NCBI RefSeq assembly: GCF_031877795.1
Contig: NC_133935.1
Coordinates: 74,852,303 to 74,916,302 of the forward strand
Length of the DNA stretch: 64,000 nucleotides
Source of the DNA: Strix aluco
Taxonomy: Eukaryota > Chordata > Aves > Strigiformes > Strigidae
Reading direction: 5' to 3'
Each line of letters opens with the position of its first letter. Positions within the stretch are counted from its first letter, which is position 1. Positions 37,001-49,505 of this stretch are shown one piece after another. The notes beneath the pieces were generated by a model. The model was not told the DNA's origin. It saw nothing but the letters and a program-made list of their open reading frames with translations, and did no database searches. Made by a program: the position numbers and the translations under genes.

Positions 37001-39591
37001 GCTTTGATGCAGTGTTTTTTCCCTTTTAAGAGTGCTTCTCTACAGCATGATGCATAATTCTGATTGCTGCAAAAAGGAAACTTGGAAGTTTATGGGAGAA
37101 GAGAATGAGCACAAAAATGCTACAGGTTAATACCCTGGTATACGTCCATAAATACCAGTTCCAAGAGTGTTTGCTTGAATTAAATGTCTTAAATTTTTTG
37201 CTGTCTAACTTTTTGAAGTAGTTACATGTAATTCATCTCTATAGCATGTATTTCTCCTTGCCCTTGGTGAACTGTGGGAATGTGAAGGAGAGGAGGTTGC
37301 ACGGCTCTCCGTTCCATTACAAGGATGAGGGACATGTTTGAAGCCCTTGGAAGTTGTCCTTGGGTGAGAAAGTGGAAGTTTAAAACCGATGTACATCACA
37401 TAATATGACCTTTTGCCAGGAATTTTGTTGGGAGATTGCATCTTGAACTCTGAGGCAAGTCCTGCAGCTCTACACTAATCTGCTCAGAGAGGTTGCCTAA
37501 TGACACCTCAGTTGCATTCTGACTTTGCTCTTCGGGACTTGAGAAAGTGCCAAGTTCTCCTTGTTTTCAACAGGATAATATAAACAGCAAAATCAGTACA
37601 TTGCCCAAGCTACTTTTGCATGTGAGCACACAGGAAAAACTATGTTTAGTCATGGTTTATTTCAGTGTTAGCAATAAGGAAAAATATGACAGATGTCAAA
37701 GAGAGAAAAATCATAAGGAGGCATTACAATACACTCAGTAGAGGCAAAGTGTACCTTTGCCCTCTAGGAAATGGAATAAAAACAGTTCCAGCAGAAATAA
37801 TTTATAATAGAAAGCTCAGCTTTTACAGAATGAAAACTTTTCTTGTAAAAAATCCTCCATTTTCCTTGACACTGTTGTGTTTTTTTTTTTAATTTGGAAA
37901 ACAAATTTTTTGAAAGGGGGATTTTGACTCAAGTAAAAAAAATCTTTGCATCTTTTTCTGAATTTAATATATTTTGTTCGTCACCTCAAGATTAAATTGC
38001 ATTTTCTTGTTTTGGTATATAGTATCACAAAGTCTGTGGTTAGGTTCTTACTGCCTTCATTCTGTCAGTAGCTTGGATGTATTAACTAGACTGTAAAACT
38101 TGAAGCATAGTGAAGTGCCCCTCCTAGGTGAAGGGAGCACCCAGCACGAAGTGTTTGGAAAGGACATTTAAATGTTGATGTAAATAAAAAATAAACTCTT
38201 TTGTTTCAGTTCAACAAAATGAACTGAAATATTCTAAGCTGGAACGATCAAGGTATTTATTTTTCATTGAAAAAAGACATAGTAAGAATATTCATTTATG
38301 AATTTTTAGGCATTTCAGTTTTCTAAAATCCCTTAATTATTTCACATTTTCATATTTGAGATAAAAATGTTCAAATAATATTGGCACTGCACTAATTATT
38401 GCTAATATTTATGGAAGAGTCTTATTTAGCAAAGGTGCAAAGTCCTAGTTTCTTAAGATTTTGAACTAATGTGGTGGAACTTATACAGAAGTGAATTCTT
38501 AGAACACGTTTTGTTTTAAAATGTGTTTCAGTGCACTCTTGTTGACTTCTATTATATACTTTGCAAGTATAGTGTACAGTGCATCCCAACTGATACATAG
38601 ACCACACTTGTATCCAGAATTATCTCTCTGTATCAACCTCTGCTTTCTGATTCTCCTTACTCATTCTTCCATGTGTAACACTGAGAGGATTAGACAGATG
38701 TCAGAGTCATTCTTTGAATCAACCACACAATTTCCAAGACAGAACTAGAAAAAAATATTGAATATATGGTTTTCCAGATGCATGCTACTTATATTTATCT
38801 ATACCTAATTCCTTTATGATGTATGAAGTGGCATGACTACTTTTAATGGTGTCTGGCCATTCCTCTGTGCTTTATCGAATTAGAAGGAGACATTGAAGAT
38901 GAAACAGAGACTTCTGCCATTTTTTCTTGAAACGTGTAACTTCTCAAAGAATCCAACTTCAAACGTCTGTGGTAAAACCAAAGTAGAGACTTCATGTAAG
39001 TAGAAAGTTTGTCTGATTTTACTCAAGGTAGTACGGATTCACAGTGGCCTTGATCGGTGAGTCAGGACTGGGCAGAATGGTAGATGTTCTTCCACATTCA
39101 GGCATATGTTTCTTCTTATCAGTTGCTCAGCATTTGCTTCAAAGTATGGGTATCTGCTGGTGATAACACAGTGGAGTATTTTCTCCTCCTGGTTGTTCTG
39201 TGGGAAGGGATATTGCCATTTAGACCCATTGCAACATACTGGTGTCACTTCTACCTTGACCTTAGTTATCCCTGAGGGGAAGCTGATCAATGTGCCTTTC
39301 TTTATTTTTGCACTGGAACACGGACTTAGAAGAACAACTTCAACATTTAGGTAAGATGTGGACAGGCTAGTATGTTTGCATTAATGGCCTATCTTATTAT
39401 AGATGGCTGCTGTCCCTGGGAGCTTATTTGATAACCCAGTTTATTCAGTGGTATAAAGAGACACCACAGAACAGGAGAGAGAAGGACCAATTATGGTCTA
39501 TGGATTTAATTGAATTCCCACTGTTATGTTGCATTTGTCCAGTCAGTGATGTTTGCATCAAATGTATTTGACTAACTTTACCACTTTTTTA

Positions 39592-39617
39592 GGGGGAGGA
39601 GGTGGTGGTGGTGGTAT
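39592..39617 (+). repeat. GGA/GGT triplet microsatellite
   Basis: GGGGGAGGA is followed by about five GGT triplets. It is an isolated simple repeat inside A+T-rich intron. Confidence 0.9.
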
Positions 39618-40940
39618 TGCTTTCTTGGTTTTACTATTAAAATTTTCATTGACAAATTGAAGAAGAAAAGGTAGGAAGATAAAAACCTCTTCATGTTCTT
39701 TCTGGCACAGATCTGCTGGTTATCACATCTCTTGGCTAGCCTGGCTTCTTGTTGAGGATACCAGTACAAGTTATTCTGGCCATTAATTTAGTTCTTCCTG
39801 TTACTAACCACCTCTTCTCTAGGAGAGTGGCTGTGGTAGTTGTACATCTTCGTTTGCTGGGTAGCTGACTTTCCCATGGTGAACTGTGCTTTTTGAGCCT
39901 TTTCAAATTGGCATGAAAGAATAGAAATTTTTAATCTCAAATAAACATTGGTCAACATAGTAACAGAAGATGCCACAAGATATCACACTCATCTGCCACA
40001 TTTGTGGCAGTCCTCTTCAAACCCTTTACTGCCAAAGAGCACAAGTTTCATGCTCCCAACAGCAAAGCCCTTAAATATGGCGTATGCTGTAGCTGTCCAC
40101 CCCGTCTCTGCCCAAGGCATACCTGCTCTGAGCACTATCACTATAACATGAAGTTGCTCTGCTGATTCCTTGCATGAAAGCTGTCAAGGCTGCACTGAAA
40201 CGTTAGGGTTAGTATATTTACCTTTTTAGCCCCTGCCACACTCCTATAATAATATGCAGAACATCATTTATTCTGGAGGTACTTCTTAGTAATTGTATCC
40301 TGTGGAACATGAAGACCTCTGACACAACAGCGTGCAACCCGGGGAGCTATAGGCTTACAGTAAACCAAGGCAGGAGGCTGTGGAACGTTTCTTCCAGAGA
40401 GCCAAATGCCTGTTTCTGTTCTAACAAGATATGAGTCATAGCAGGGACATGGCTGTGAATACTTATCTCTTTCACTGGGATATGCGGAGCAGAAAGAATT
40501 TCAGCATGGAAAGAGGACATGAGCTGATTTGTTAAAAATCTGTTATTTGCTTGGGGAATTCATACTGGTATTATCTGGGATAGTTGAGCACACCAGGGAC
40601 AAGAACCATCCTGTTCCTCCCTTTTCTTTTTTAAGAGAGTTAGTGACCATTAGCTGTGTATATAAAGTATTTAACAAGCAGCTAAATGATAAGTTCATCC
40701 AAGAGAGGTCACTGTGTTGAAGTTATTTTTTTTCTATGTGTGCATGGCTTGGCTAGTTGCTTTATCAGAATGTTGGACTCAGTTTTTTTTAATGAATGGT
40801 TAAAGGTGGCAAAATATCTGTTAGAAAGTGTGTAGAAACAGGAGTCTGGAAGGGACTTCTTTTATCTTCAGATCCAACTCTTTTCCCAAGCAAAATAGAG
40901 CGAAGGCACTTTGTGGATTTTCCCCCAGAGCCCTGCCAAA

Positions 40941-41314
40941 TCAGAATCACAGAATCTAGGTTGGAAAGGACCTTGAAGGTCATCTAGTCCAACCGTTAAC
41001 CTAGCACTGACAGATCCCAACTACACCATATCCCTAAGGGCTCTGTCAACCCGCTTCTTGAACACCTCCAGGGATGGGGACTCCATCATCTCCCTGGGCA
41101 GCCCATTCCAACGCCTGACTACCTGTTCTGTAAAGAAATGCTTCTTAATATCTAGTCTAAACCTTCCCTGGCACAACTTGAGGCCATTACCTCTTGTCCT
41201 ATAGCTTATTACTTGGTTGAAGAGGCTCATCCCCAGTTCTCTGCAACCTCCTTTCAGGTAGTTGTAGAGGGCGATGAAGTCTCCCCTCAGCCTCCTCTTC
41301 TCCAGACTAAACAA
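40941..41314 (-). mobile_element. CR1 LINE 3' fragment (RDMV subfamily)
   Basis: The minus-strand element has its 3' end at 40941 (complement ends ...GATTCTGTGATTCTGA). The 3' UTR is followed, reading back, by the polymerase C-terminus in one open frame at 41021-41314: [20 protein letters not shown], then [20 protein letters not shown], ending RALRDMV. It is 5'-truncated near 41314. About 79 of 96 residues are identical to the corresponding part of the + strand CR1 at 48.7-49.5 kb, so both belong to the same subfamily. The surviving frame is a relic, not a functional gene. Confidence 0.95.
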
Positions 41315-42979
41315 TGTTTCCTAATCACAACGTGCCACAGTCCCACTGTTCAAGCCCTCAGTCTTTCTTGCTCAGTAGTTGACCATTATAACAAACCTAA
41401 CAAAGAAGAAATCACTCACCATAAAATGATATACCTACAGTCATACTCTTACTGAGGTAGCCATCAATTACTTGGCATGCTCAGCCTTTACAAACCACAC
41501 CGTAGAGAATTACACTCTAAAGGATAAGCGTATGTATTGTATTACTGTGACCACCTCTGCCTGTGACCCATTTAGTCACATATCCATAAAGATAAAGCTC
41601 AGTGGCATTTTTTATTTTAATATTGCTCTTACTTTAGGAATTCTATTTCTTAAGCACATTATTTTCATTACTTTGACTCAATTTTCATTAGGTGTGTTTT
41701 TAAATGTCAAGGCACTAGTGAATGTTTGTTCTTATATTTTTCAGATTCTTTTCCATGTTGTTCTGATTTGAACCTTTTGGAAATAAGTATTTTTCATTGA
41801 TTAGACCTTGCATACCATGTATGGTCAAAGACTGTATAAATGTTTGCTACAGTGCAGTCATCATTCATATGCTAGAATTCAGTATAAATACTACTTTATA
41901 TTTAGTATAAACCCTACTATATTTTTCCCATATGATCCTCATTTGCTCCATCCTGTCTACTTTAACTTAATATGTGAATCAATCTTTAGGCTATTTTGTA
42001 GTTTTGTTCCAGTTTATAGATGGGGGTTGTCTAGCTTTTTTTAAAAATAATATTCTGCATCAACTAAATGACGGACTGTACTTAAGCAGAATTATTTTGT
42101 TGCATGAATCATACATATAAAATTAAATCACATTTTTAAACTCCCATGCCCTGTTCTCATAATAATCAGCGTCATGTATTTTGGTCCTCCTCTTTCGGCT
42201 TATGGTTCTCAGTAACTCTCTGTGTGTTTCAGTCTTTATTTTTCCATACTTGTTTTCTTTCCTTTGCCTTTCTAATCAGGACTCTTGTGCACTCTCACCC
42301 CGTTGTTCCCCAGGGGGTTATAGCCAACTGTCCTAGAGCCTGACTTGGTATCTACTTTGGGACTGGACAGGCTGCAACACAGACACTGCTGACTCTGCTG
42401 GGTAGATCTGTTGTATAGAAAGGAGTCTAAGATGAGCAGTTTAGGTGAGGAGGACTATGTTCAGCATACTCATGTTCAGTCAGATGAATCCTCAGTCTGG
42501 TATTAAAAAAAAATCTACATGTCCAAGGCACAGCTGCTATATTGGATGTCCAGTGTATTTAGACTGCAAAGCTCCAGGTTATTTGAGGTCTCTTATTACT
42601 GCAGCCCATTAAGCAATCCTGTTAAGCTCTGGTTTAAGCAAGGTAAGCACAAATATATTGAGGATAGATGGAGCCAGAAACTTTATTGCTCACTGCTGTT
42701 CATGATCTAAACTATAAGAGTATGCCAGCTTTCACCTTGTCACACAAGGAATCCACTGTGTGGAGGGAGGACTGAGGCTGGTGAGGAAGAAGTGTCATTG
42801 TCATGGCTTGATGCCTGAAGTTAAGGGTTGTCAAAGTGATCATGTGTGCTTAATAGCAAGATAACATCATCATATACCATGCTGCTCAAGGTAGTAAAAT
42901 TTAAGGCTAACTGTTAGTGTTAAAATAAAGGGGGGGAACATAGGGAAAAATAATGCAGAATATGTGGGACAGGATATTG

Positions 42980-43450
42980 AAAGGGAATCTCAAAATATAT
43001 CACCTCAGTGCTGAGCATGAGTCAAAAAAAAAAAGTCAAATTGAACTTTAGGAATTACAGGGAAAGGAGTGAAGAGTAAAATGGCCAACATAATTTTGCC
43101 ACTGGGTGTGCAATACAATGATATGCCCACATTTCAATCTTATAGGCAGATCTGGTTGCCTCTGCTTGGAAAAATCATAGTAAAACTATATGATGAGAGA
43201 GAGGGAACATCATCCTGTGTAACGGGAAGCTAAAGTAAATTTCCTCAATTTGGGAAAGGGATGGTTGAAAGAAATGTTCAAGATTCTATAAATGTTGAAT
43301 GCTGTTGATAAAGCAAAAAGCTGTTACTGAAAATGTAAGACTTCAGAGAAAAGAGAGCTTAACAATAAAGGGAAAGCATTTTCACACATTATATAATTAA
43401 ATCATGGAGCTCTTTGCCACCTGAAGCTGTAAAGGTACATATACAGTTAT
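42980..43450 (+). mobile_element. Ancient CR1-type LINE remnant
   Basis: A strongly diverged + strand relic of a CR1 polymerase C-terminal region. Recognisable landmarks in order are CTGAGCATGAGTCA, TTAGGAATTACAGGGAAAGG, GAAGAGTAAAATGGCCAACAT, CAGATCTGGTTGCCTCTGCT with AAAAATCATAGTAAAACT, and near the 3' side CATGGAGCTCTTTGCCACC then TGAAGCTGTAAAG. These follow the 'NMSQ ... RNYRERN ... QFWLPH ... WNSLP' order of CR1 ORF2. No open frame survives. It is much older than the other CR1 copies in the window and resembles the lineages shared with turtles and crocodilians more than bird-specific ones (inference from divergence). Boundaries are approximate. Confidence 0.72.
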
Positions 43451-43942
43451 TTAAATGAGCACTTTAATAGTTCATTGACGACTATTATACTTCACAACAC
43501 AACATCCCTGGAGATGGGAGTGTATGCACAGGGGTTGTGGGGCTCATTCTCTGCACACCCTGTTTCTTGTACTCCTCTCAAAGCATCTGAAGCTGGCTGG
43601 GGTCAGGACAACCAGGCTGGAAGGGACTTTTGGCCAGCTCAGTGGGACAATTCTGTTACATCAATACATGAGTAGTGCTGTCTGCAATAATATACAGCAT
43701 CCCCGGCCCCTGCCTGTCAGTCCACAAGTGCAGGAGCTTGCTTGGCCTGTGCTGTACTTGCTGCCTTCCTGTGTTCTCCTCCGAGTGCCTCAAAAGGCAT
43801 CTGCCTCTAAGCAGCTGAAGTGAATTTTAGCACCCCAAATCTGTACTTACACAGCTAAGGATGCTCTGCGATTCAGAACTTCTGCTCTCTAGAAGGTTTT
43901 AAAAAAATCTAATGCTGAAAGCTTTTGAAACTAGTCAACACA

Positions 43943-43975
43943 ACAGTCATGTACACAGGCTGTGTACATGACTGT
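43943..43975. repeat. Perfect palindrome, 16-bp arms, 1-base spacer
   Basis: The left arm ACAGTCATGTACACAG (43943-43958) is the exact reverse complement of the right arm (43960-43975), with a single G at 43959 between them. The match ends abruptly on both outer sides. With a 1-base centre it would extrude as a cruciform or, in RNA, fold as a stem with at most a small distorted loop. It is too short for a microRNA precursor and is not attached to a recognised transposon. Confidence 0.97.
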
Positions 43976-46900
43976 GCAATCACTGTCTCACTTGCACTGG
44001 TAGTAGAAAATAGGTATTAAACTTTATAATGCACCGATATAATTTTGCAGTATATTAGGACTTGGATAAACATTATTTACGTGCTTTGAGAGTAACAAGC
44101 AGGCCCTCAGTGGACTGTGTTTAAAGTTTCAGTATGTTTCTAGAGAAAATTAAAGAAATTCTAAAACAAGGAAGAAGCTGACCTGTTTTTTTTTTTTTTT
44201 TTTGAACCTATAAAAAATGTAATTGGAGGATACAAGCTGTAGATAATTTCTTTTGGGATGTTTAGGAAAAGATAGACCTATTGTCTTATATTTATCTAGG
44301 GCTATATTTTATATTGCAGATGAGTAGTTGCAAAAGAACACTGCATGTATGTATTTAATTTGAAGATGCTTCCTTATTCTCCAGTATCACTCAAACTCAT
44401 GCATTTCATGATATTTGCTTATCCTAATTAATGTGTCTATGAGAGGATTTGTATTATTTTAGCCTGAGGTAAACATGTTTAACAGCCTGGTTTTAGTTGG
44501 CGTGCTTTCTTAGCTAAAATTAAAACAAAAGTTCTTGCAAATTTTTAGATATTACTGAGTTATAATAAATTCTCAGTAGACAATTATACTTGCTTGCTTC
44601 CAAGCCAGCCTTCATTTTATTTTTTAATGCTATTGTTAGTTGTGTATTGAGTAGTTGTTTGTCTTTTGAGGACAGCAGAATAAAGGGATTTACTAAACTC
44701 TTCTGAAAATCTGAACACTGCAGTAATATTCAGACCTTCTAAATAATTTATTGAGAGCACAGCCAACAATATGAAATTTTCATGTATGGGTATCAAACAG
44801 GCAACCTCACATAAACTTGAAAGGCATGAAAAATAAGGTTAGGCTTCAAAACGGAGGTTAATATTCTCAGGCTTAGAGTAACAAAAAGGTAATCACAATA
44901 ACATTTAATCTGTTTTTAAGAAAAACCTTATGTTGGTGCATTTCATAGAAGCATGACAAAATTTGAATTTGAAACTTAATAAGGAGATTGGTGGTTGCTG
45001 AATAAGGACATAAAACTGTTCCAACATAGGCCAGCAACCAGGCTTGCTTCACACCCTTTGTAGGTGGTGAGGTCTAGGAATGACCATCATCTCTTCCTAT
45101 CTGCTCCTGGGACTTTGGATAAGAGAAATAATGACTGGCAAAATATGTTTCACAATTATTTAAGCCTAGCCATCATGTACATACTGTTAAAGTATATGTT
45201 GCTGGCTGTTATGTCATGCTATTAACTCCCATATTAACAATAGTTTGTTGCCCAGAGGTGCATTTTAATAAATAATATGATTGGGTTTGTGTTTCTTAAA
45301 CTAAAACTATAAATGACCATCCTCATTAATCATTATAGGAAATAGTATTTAGATGATCATTCTTGTTTTGGCTATAGTATGCAATATAATCCAGGGGTTG
45401 AATTTTGACTGTTGGTGGCTTCTGCTAGACATCATTTTTAGAGACATAGCTAATGTATATTTTTGTGAAACAGATTTTGTTTCATATCCAGATTATTGTT
45501 TTTACTGCTTAAACTTCACTGATGCCATTCAGGGCTCTGAGTTATCAAGTGGAGTAACAGACATTTGCTGATATCCTTTGGAGCTTCTTGGTACTACAAC
45601 AGTGCTGACCAAGTTGCTAAGCATTAATGATATATTTGGCATAACACAAGAAAGAAGATAAAGATAGTCATTGTCTCTGATGTCCTTGGGTGAGCTCTTG
45701 GTGCTGGGATGTTTAATTCCTGTTCAGCTCCCTCTGATGTGGGCGATAGTTGGACATCTAAATAGGAGTTGGATAATTAAGTTACTCTGTATGAGTGGCT
45801 CTGGTGGGATTCATCTCAGTTTGGCTATCTTCAGTCTTGACATCTACAGCTGAGCTTTACAGTCTAGGCTCCCTTTATAGTCAGTGGGGAGAATCAGGCA
45901 TTTCTCGAGTGTGATTCATCTGGCTCATTTTAGATATCAATGTTAGGGTGAGATTTACAGGCTAAACAGGGCGACATAAATAGATATGATGTTCTCAGGA
46001 GCTTTATATAGCAGTAGCACATATTCACTGGGACACTGACTGAAACCTCCATCTCCTCCTTCTAAGGAGGCTGCCCCAACCATGGGAATAGAGAACAAGT
46101 CTCTCTCTGTGCCAGCTGGTATTCACTTTTCTCATATAAAATGCAGTGCCTGCAGCTCAGTGACACTGGCTGGGCCACACAGACACTAGGATTTAAAATA
46201 TTTTGGGATATTTGCTTGGGAAATCCAGGCTTGAATCATCTTACCTAGGTGAGAGCCTTAATTGCCCATCTGTTATTTAGGAAGCAGGCTGCTATGGCAG
46301 CAGCCAGTCTTATCCCTCCTCTCTCAGGTCTCTGGGCTGTGCCAGCATGCTTGGTGATGCTAGCTGGAACAAAGCACGTTGCTGTTCAACATAGCCAAGT
46401 TTCTGGTGGCTTTGGGTATGGTCAGAAACATATTTAAATTAGGGATTTTGATGTGTGAGAAGTCAGTCTCTTGGGTCTAATATTGGAATATGCTGGAATC
46501 TGTTCACAGGTCTAACCATTGGACTCTTCACTTTCAGTGAGATGTGGATTCTGAAGCATCTCACACCTATAAAAAAATGTGACCAATCCTTTGTAGTTTA
46601 GCAATATAAGAATAAACACTACTTATATTGTTGGTGATGTCATTGTCACTGTCTTGTTATGAACTTGCAAAAAGATGTTATAAGTAGTGTCTCTGCAAAT
46701 AGTTCTTTCACAAGGCTGATAGGCTCCTCTTTGCATCAGTGACAAATGATGTCTCTGTATATCGTATTACTGACATCTTGCCACACATCTGCAATCTATT
46801 TTTAGTTCTCTTGCTCATGACCAATTTAGGAAAGGAGTTGAAAAGCTATGGAGACAAAAAGATTTGATGGCACATGGGGCAGAACCACAGAAACTAGTAC

Positions 46901-48684
46901 CATAACACAAAGCGATATCAGATCTGATTTTAAGCTGTCTAAGGCAAGGTTCAAAACTTGTGCATTTTTACTCCCCTCCTCCCAGGAGTTATTGTTAACT
47001 GGAGTTATTGGTGAAGGTGTCACAGGTTAGAGGTGGTGCTGTTCAACACACCATCAGCCCGCCTTCAAGAAAAGTTCACTGATGTGCGGTTGTGAGTTTA
47101 GTGGTTTACGGTGGGCTTTAGAAAGCCATTACTTAATTGAGAATGCTTTCAGTTAGAAGAGTGCTGTCCCTCACCCGTGTCTGTTTATTTAACCACGCTG
47201 AAATGTTTTTCTTTTTTGTTTTCTCACACCTACCTGGGGAAAATCAAAACCAGTATGAGTAATAATCTATGGGTTTTCTGCTTTTGTTTTTGTTGGATGA
47301 GGTGTACACCTGTGATTCACACTGTTCTTGGGTATCTATCTGGCATTCATATTTGAAATTGATGCATAATTATGAATTCCTGAATTTTGATTTCTTTTAA
47401 AGGCAAAGTATTTCTGCGAGTAGTAAAAAGTTAGTTTGATGTCAACATATATGTTCGTTGTTTTAAAAATTCCTTCTTTTTTACTAATAAGGTTCTGAGT
47501 GCAATTAAATGTATACAACTTCTGGATTCTTTCAACAATGCATAGTCCACTATTAATTTACAAATACATTTATCAGCACACTATTTTGAATGTATACCTC
47601 TAAAACTCTACCTGAGTATTTATAGATTGCTTATCACTGTGGTGTCTAAACAGTGTACCTTTAAATAAGGCTTCAGATCTTATTCTCTTCTTACTAGTAA
47701 TTTAATCTGTGGTTGACATTTCAGGGGTGGTCTGGTATTTTAAGGATTTGGGCTTAGTACTGTCTGTGTCCTGTAAAACAACATTACATGCTGCGATTGG
47801 TTTACACTTTGGTCACATGTTTGGCGTTGCATGATGGTAGCATAAAAGCACCTTTGCCCAAAAGAGGGGATCAACTTGGGAAGGGACAAAGAACACCTTC
47901 CCTGTGTTGATTCATCTTTTGCCCAAACCCTTCCCAATTTACTTGTACTGCAGGTAATGAGTCCAGAAATCCACTCTGGGAGCACCACCTCACTTCTGCT
48001 TTTAAAGCCATTATGAGCAAAGCCAGAGAGGGAAAGTTCAGAACATGAGCAGCCCATTGTGGGCTTTTGATCGGGTCATGTTGTCCAAGAGATGCTGAGA
48101 TGCAGACAGCCATGGCACATGCCCCTGCTGGAGCTCTTACGCTCGCTGGCTGCTGTTTGTTCCCCCATCCCAGCTCCATCTCTGAGCCGGCGAGGCTGAC
48201 GCTGGGGACAGCGTGAGACCCTACTGTGGGGTGACCTCTTGCCGGTCCTCATGATGTGATAGGAATGTGCTAATGCAGGGCTGTCTCTGCTCTGCCTGTT
48301 GCAATGAGCTGGTGCCTCTCTCAGCTGTGGGGAGAATGTGCAGCACCAGATGACAGTTCTGGCATGAGGTGATAGCACACTATGTACCAGGTGATTTTAA
48401 ACAAGAGTGGCAATAGTTGTGACCACTGCCAGATGCTAGTCAGAGAGATGTTCAGGAGTGGTGACTAGAGAAGATGCATTAGCTCTGGTGTGCCTGTTGT
48501 CATCCTCCTGGTATGTTGTGTGTCTAGTGCCTATACGATTGGCATGGGTACAGTTTAATCAAAACCAGTATTTGCTGATGAGACAGCAGAAAATGAGATT
48601 CAGAGGATAGAGTATCTCTGTGCTGGTCTCCCAGGTGAATCCTGGGAGTTGTGAGTCATCTCTTCTTCCTGATCTTTTGAGCTG

Positions 48685-49423
48685 TGTAAGGGACAGGCTG
48701 GATCTCTGGGCTAAGGCCAACTGTATGAGTTTCAATAAGGCCAAATGCCGGGTGCTGCACTTTGGCCACAACAACCCCCAGCAGCACTACAGGCTTGGGG
48801 AGGAGTGGCTGGAGAGCTGCCAGTCAGAGAGGGACCTGGGGATGTTGACTGATAGCTGGCTGAACATGAGCCAGCAGTGTGCCCAGGTGTCCAAGAAGGT
48901 CAACGGCATCCTGGCTTGTATCAGAAATAGCGTGGCCAGCAGGGACAGGGAAGTGATCTGGCCCCTGTACTCGGCACTGGTGAGGCCGCACCTCGATGAC
49001 TGTGTTCAGTTTTGGGCCCCTCACTACAAAAAGGACATTGAATTACTCGAGCGTGTCCAGAGAAGGGCAATGAAGCTGGTGCAGGGTCTGGAGCACATGT
49101 CGTACGAGGAGCGGCTGAGGGAACTGGGGTTGTTTAGTCTGGAGAAGAGGAGGCTGAGGGGAGACCTCATCGCCCTCTACAGCTACCTGAAAGGAGGTTG
49201 CAGAGAGCTGGGGATGAGTCTCTTTAACCAAGTAACAAGCGATAGGACAAGAGGTAATGGCCTCAAGTTGTGCCAGGGAAGGTTTAGACTGGATATTAGG
49301 AAGTATTTCTTTCCAGAAGGGGTTGTTAGGTGTTGGAATGAGCTGCCCAGGGCAGTGGTGGAGTCTCCGTCCCAGGAGGTGTTTAAGAGTCAGGTCGACA
49401 TAGCGCTGAGGGATATGGTGTAG
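48685..49423 (+). pseudogene. CR1 ORF2 polymerase C-terminal remnant (open frame)
   Basis: The uninterrupted frame reads into the CR1 reverse transcriptase-derived C-terminal region: [40 protein letters not shown], then the [20 protein letters not shown] block, [32 protein letters not shown] and WNELPR, ending in RDMV and a stop at 49421-49423. The endonuclease and the catalytic core of reverse transcriptase (the F/YADD box) lie upstream in a full element and are absent. The piece is therefore inactive even though it is open over about 245 codons. The intact frame and low decay suggest a fairly young insertion. Confidence 0.9.
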
Positions 49424-49505
49424 TTGAGAACGGTCAGTGTTAGGTTAATGGTTGAACTAGATGATCTTCAAGGTCTTTTCTAACCTAGATGACTGTGATT
49501 CTGTG
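48685..49505 (+). mobile_element. CR1 LINE 3' fragment (RDMV subfamily), longest copy
   Basis: A + strand, 5'-truncated CR1 of about 0.82 kb. It covers the last third of the ORF2 polymerase, then an 82-bp 3' UTR ending GATGACTGTGATTCTGTG at 49505. The first clear match is near 48685 (GGACAGGCTGGATCTCTGGGC). The sequence before that (48620-48684) is open in frame, but I do not recognise it as CR1. It is in the same orientation as reelin transcription and in inverted orientation to the related copy at 40941-41314. Confidence 0.95.

Noticed and set aside
38204..38229. Perfect 10-bp-arm inverted repeat with 6-base loop
   Set aside because: Arms of this length with a short loop are expected about once by chance in a window of this size.
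39039..39290. 83-codon minus-strand frame with a somewhat protein-like, Cys-containing sequence
   Set aside because: No parent family could be named, the frame is short and the neighbouring frames do not continue it convincingly.
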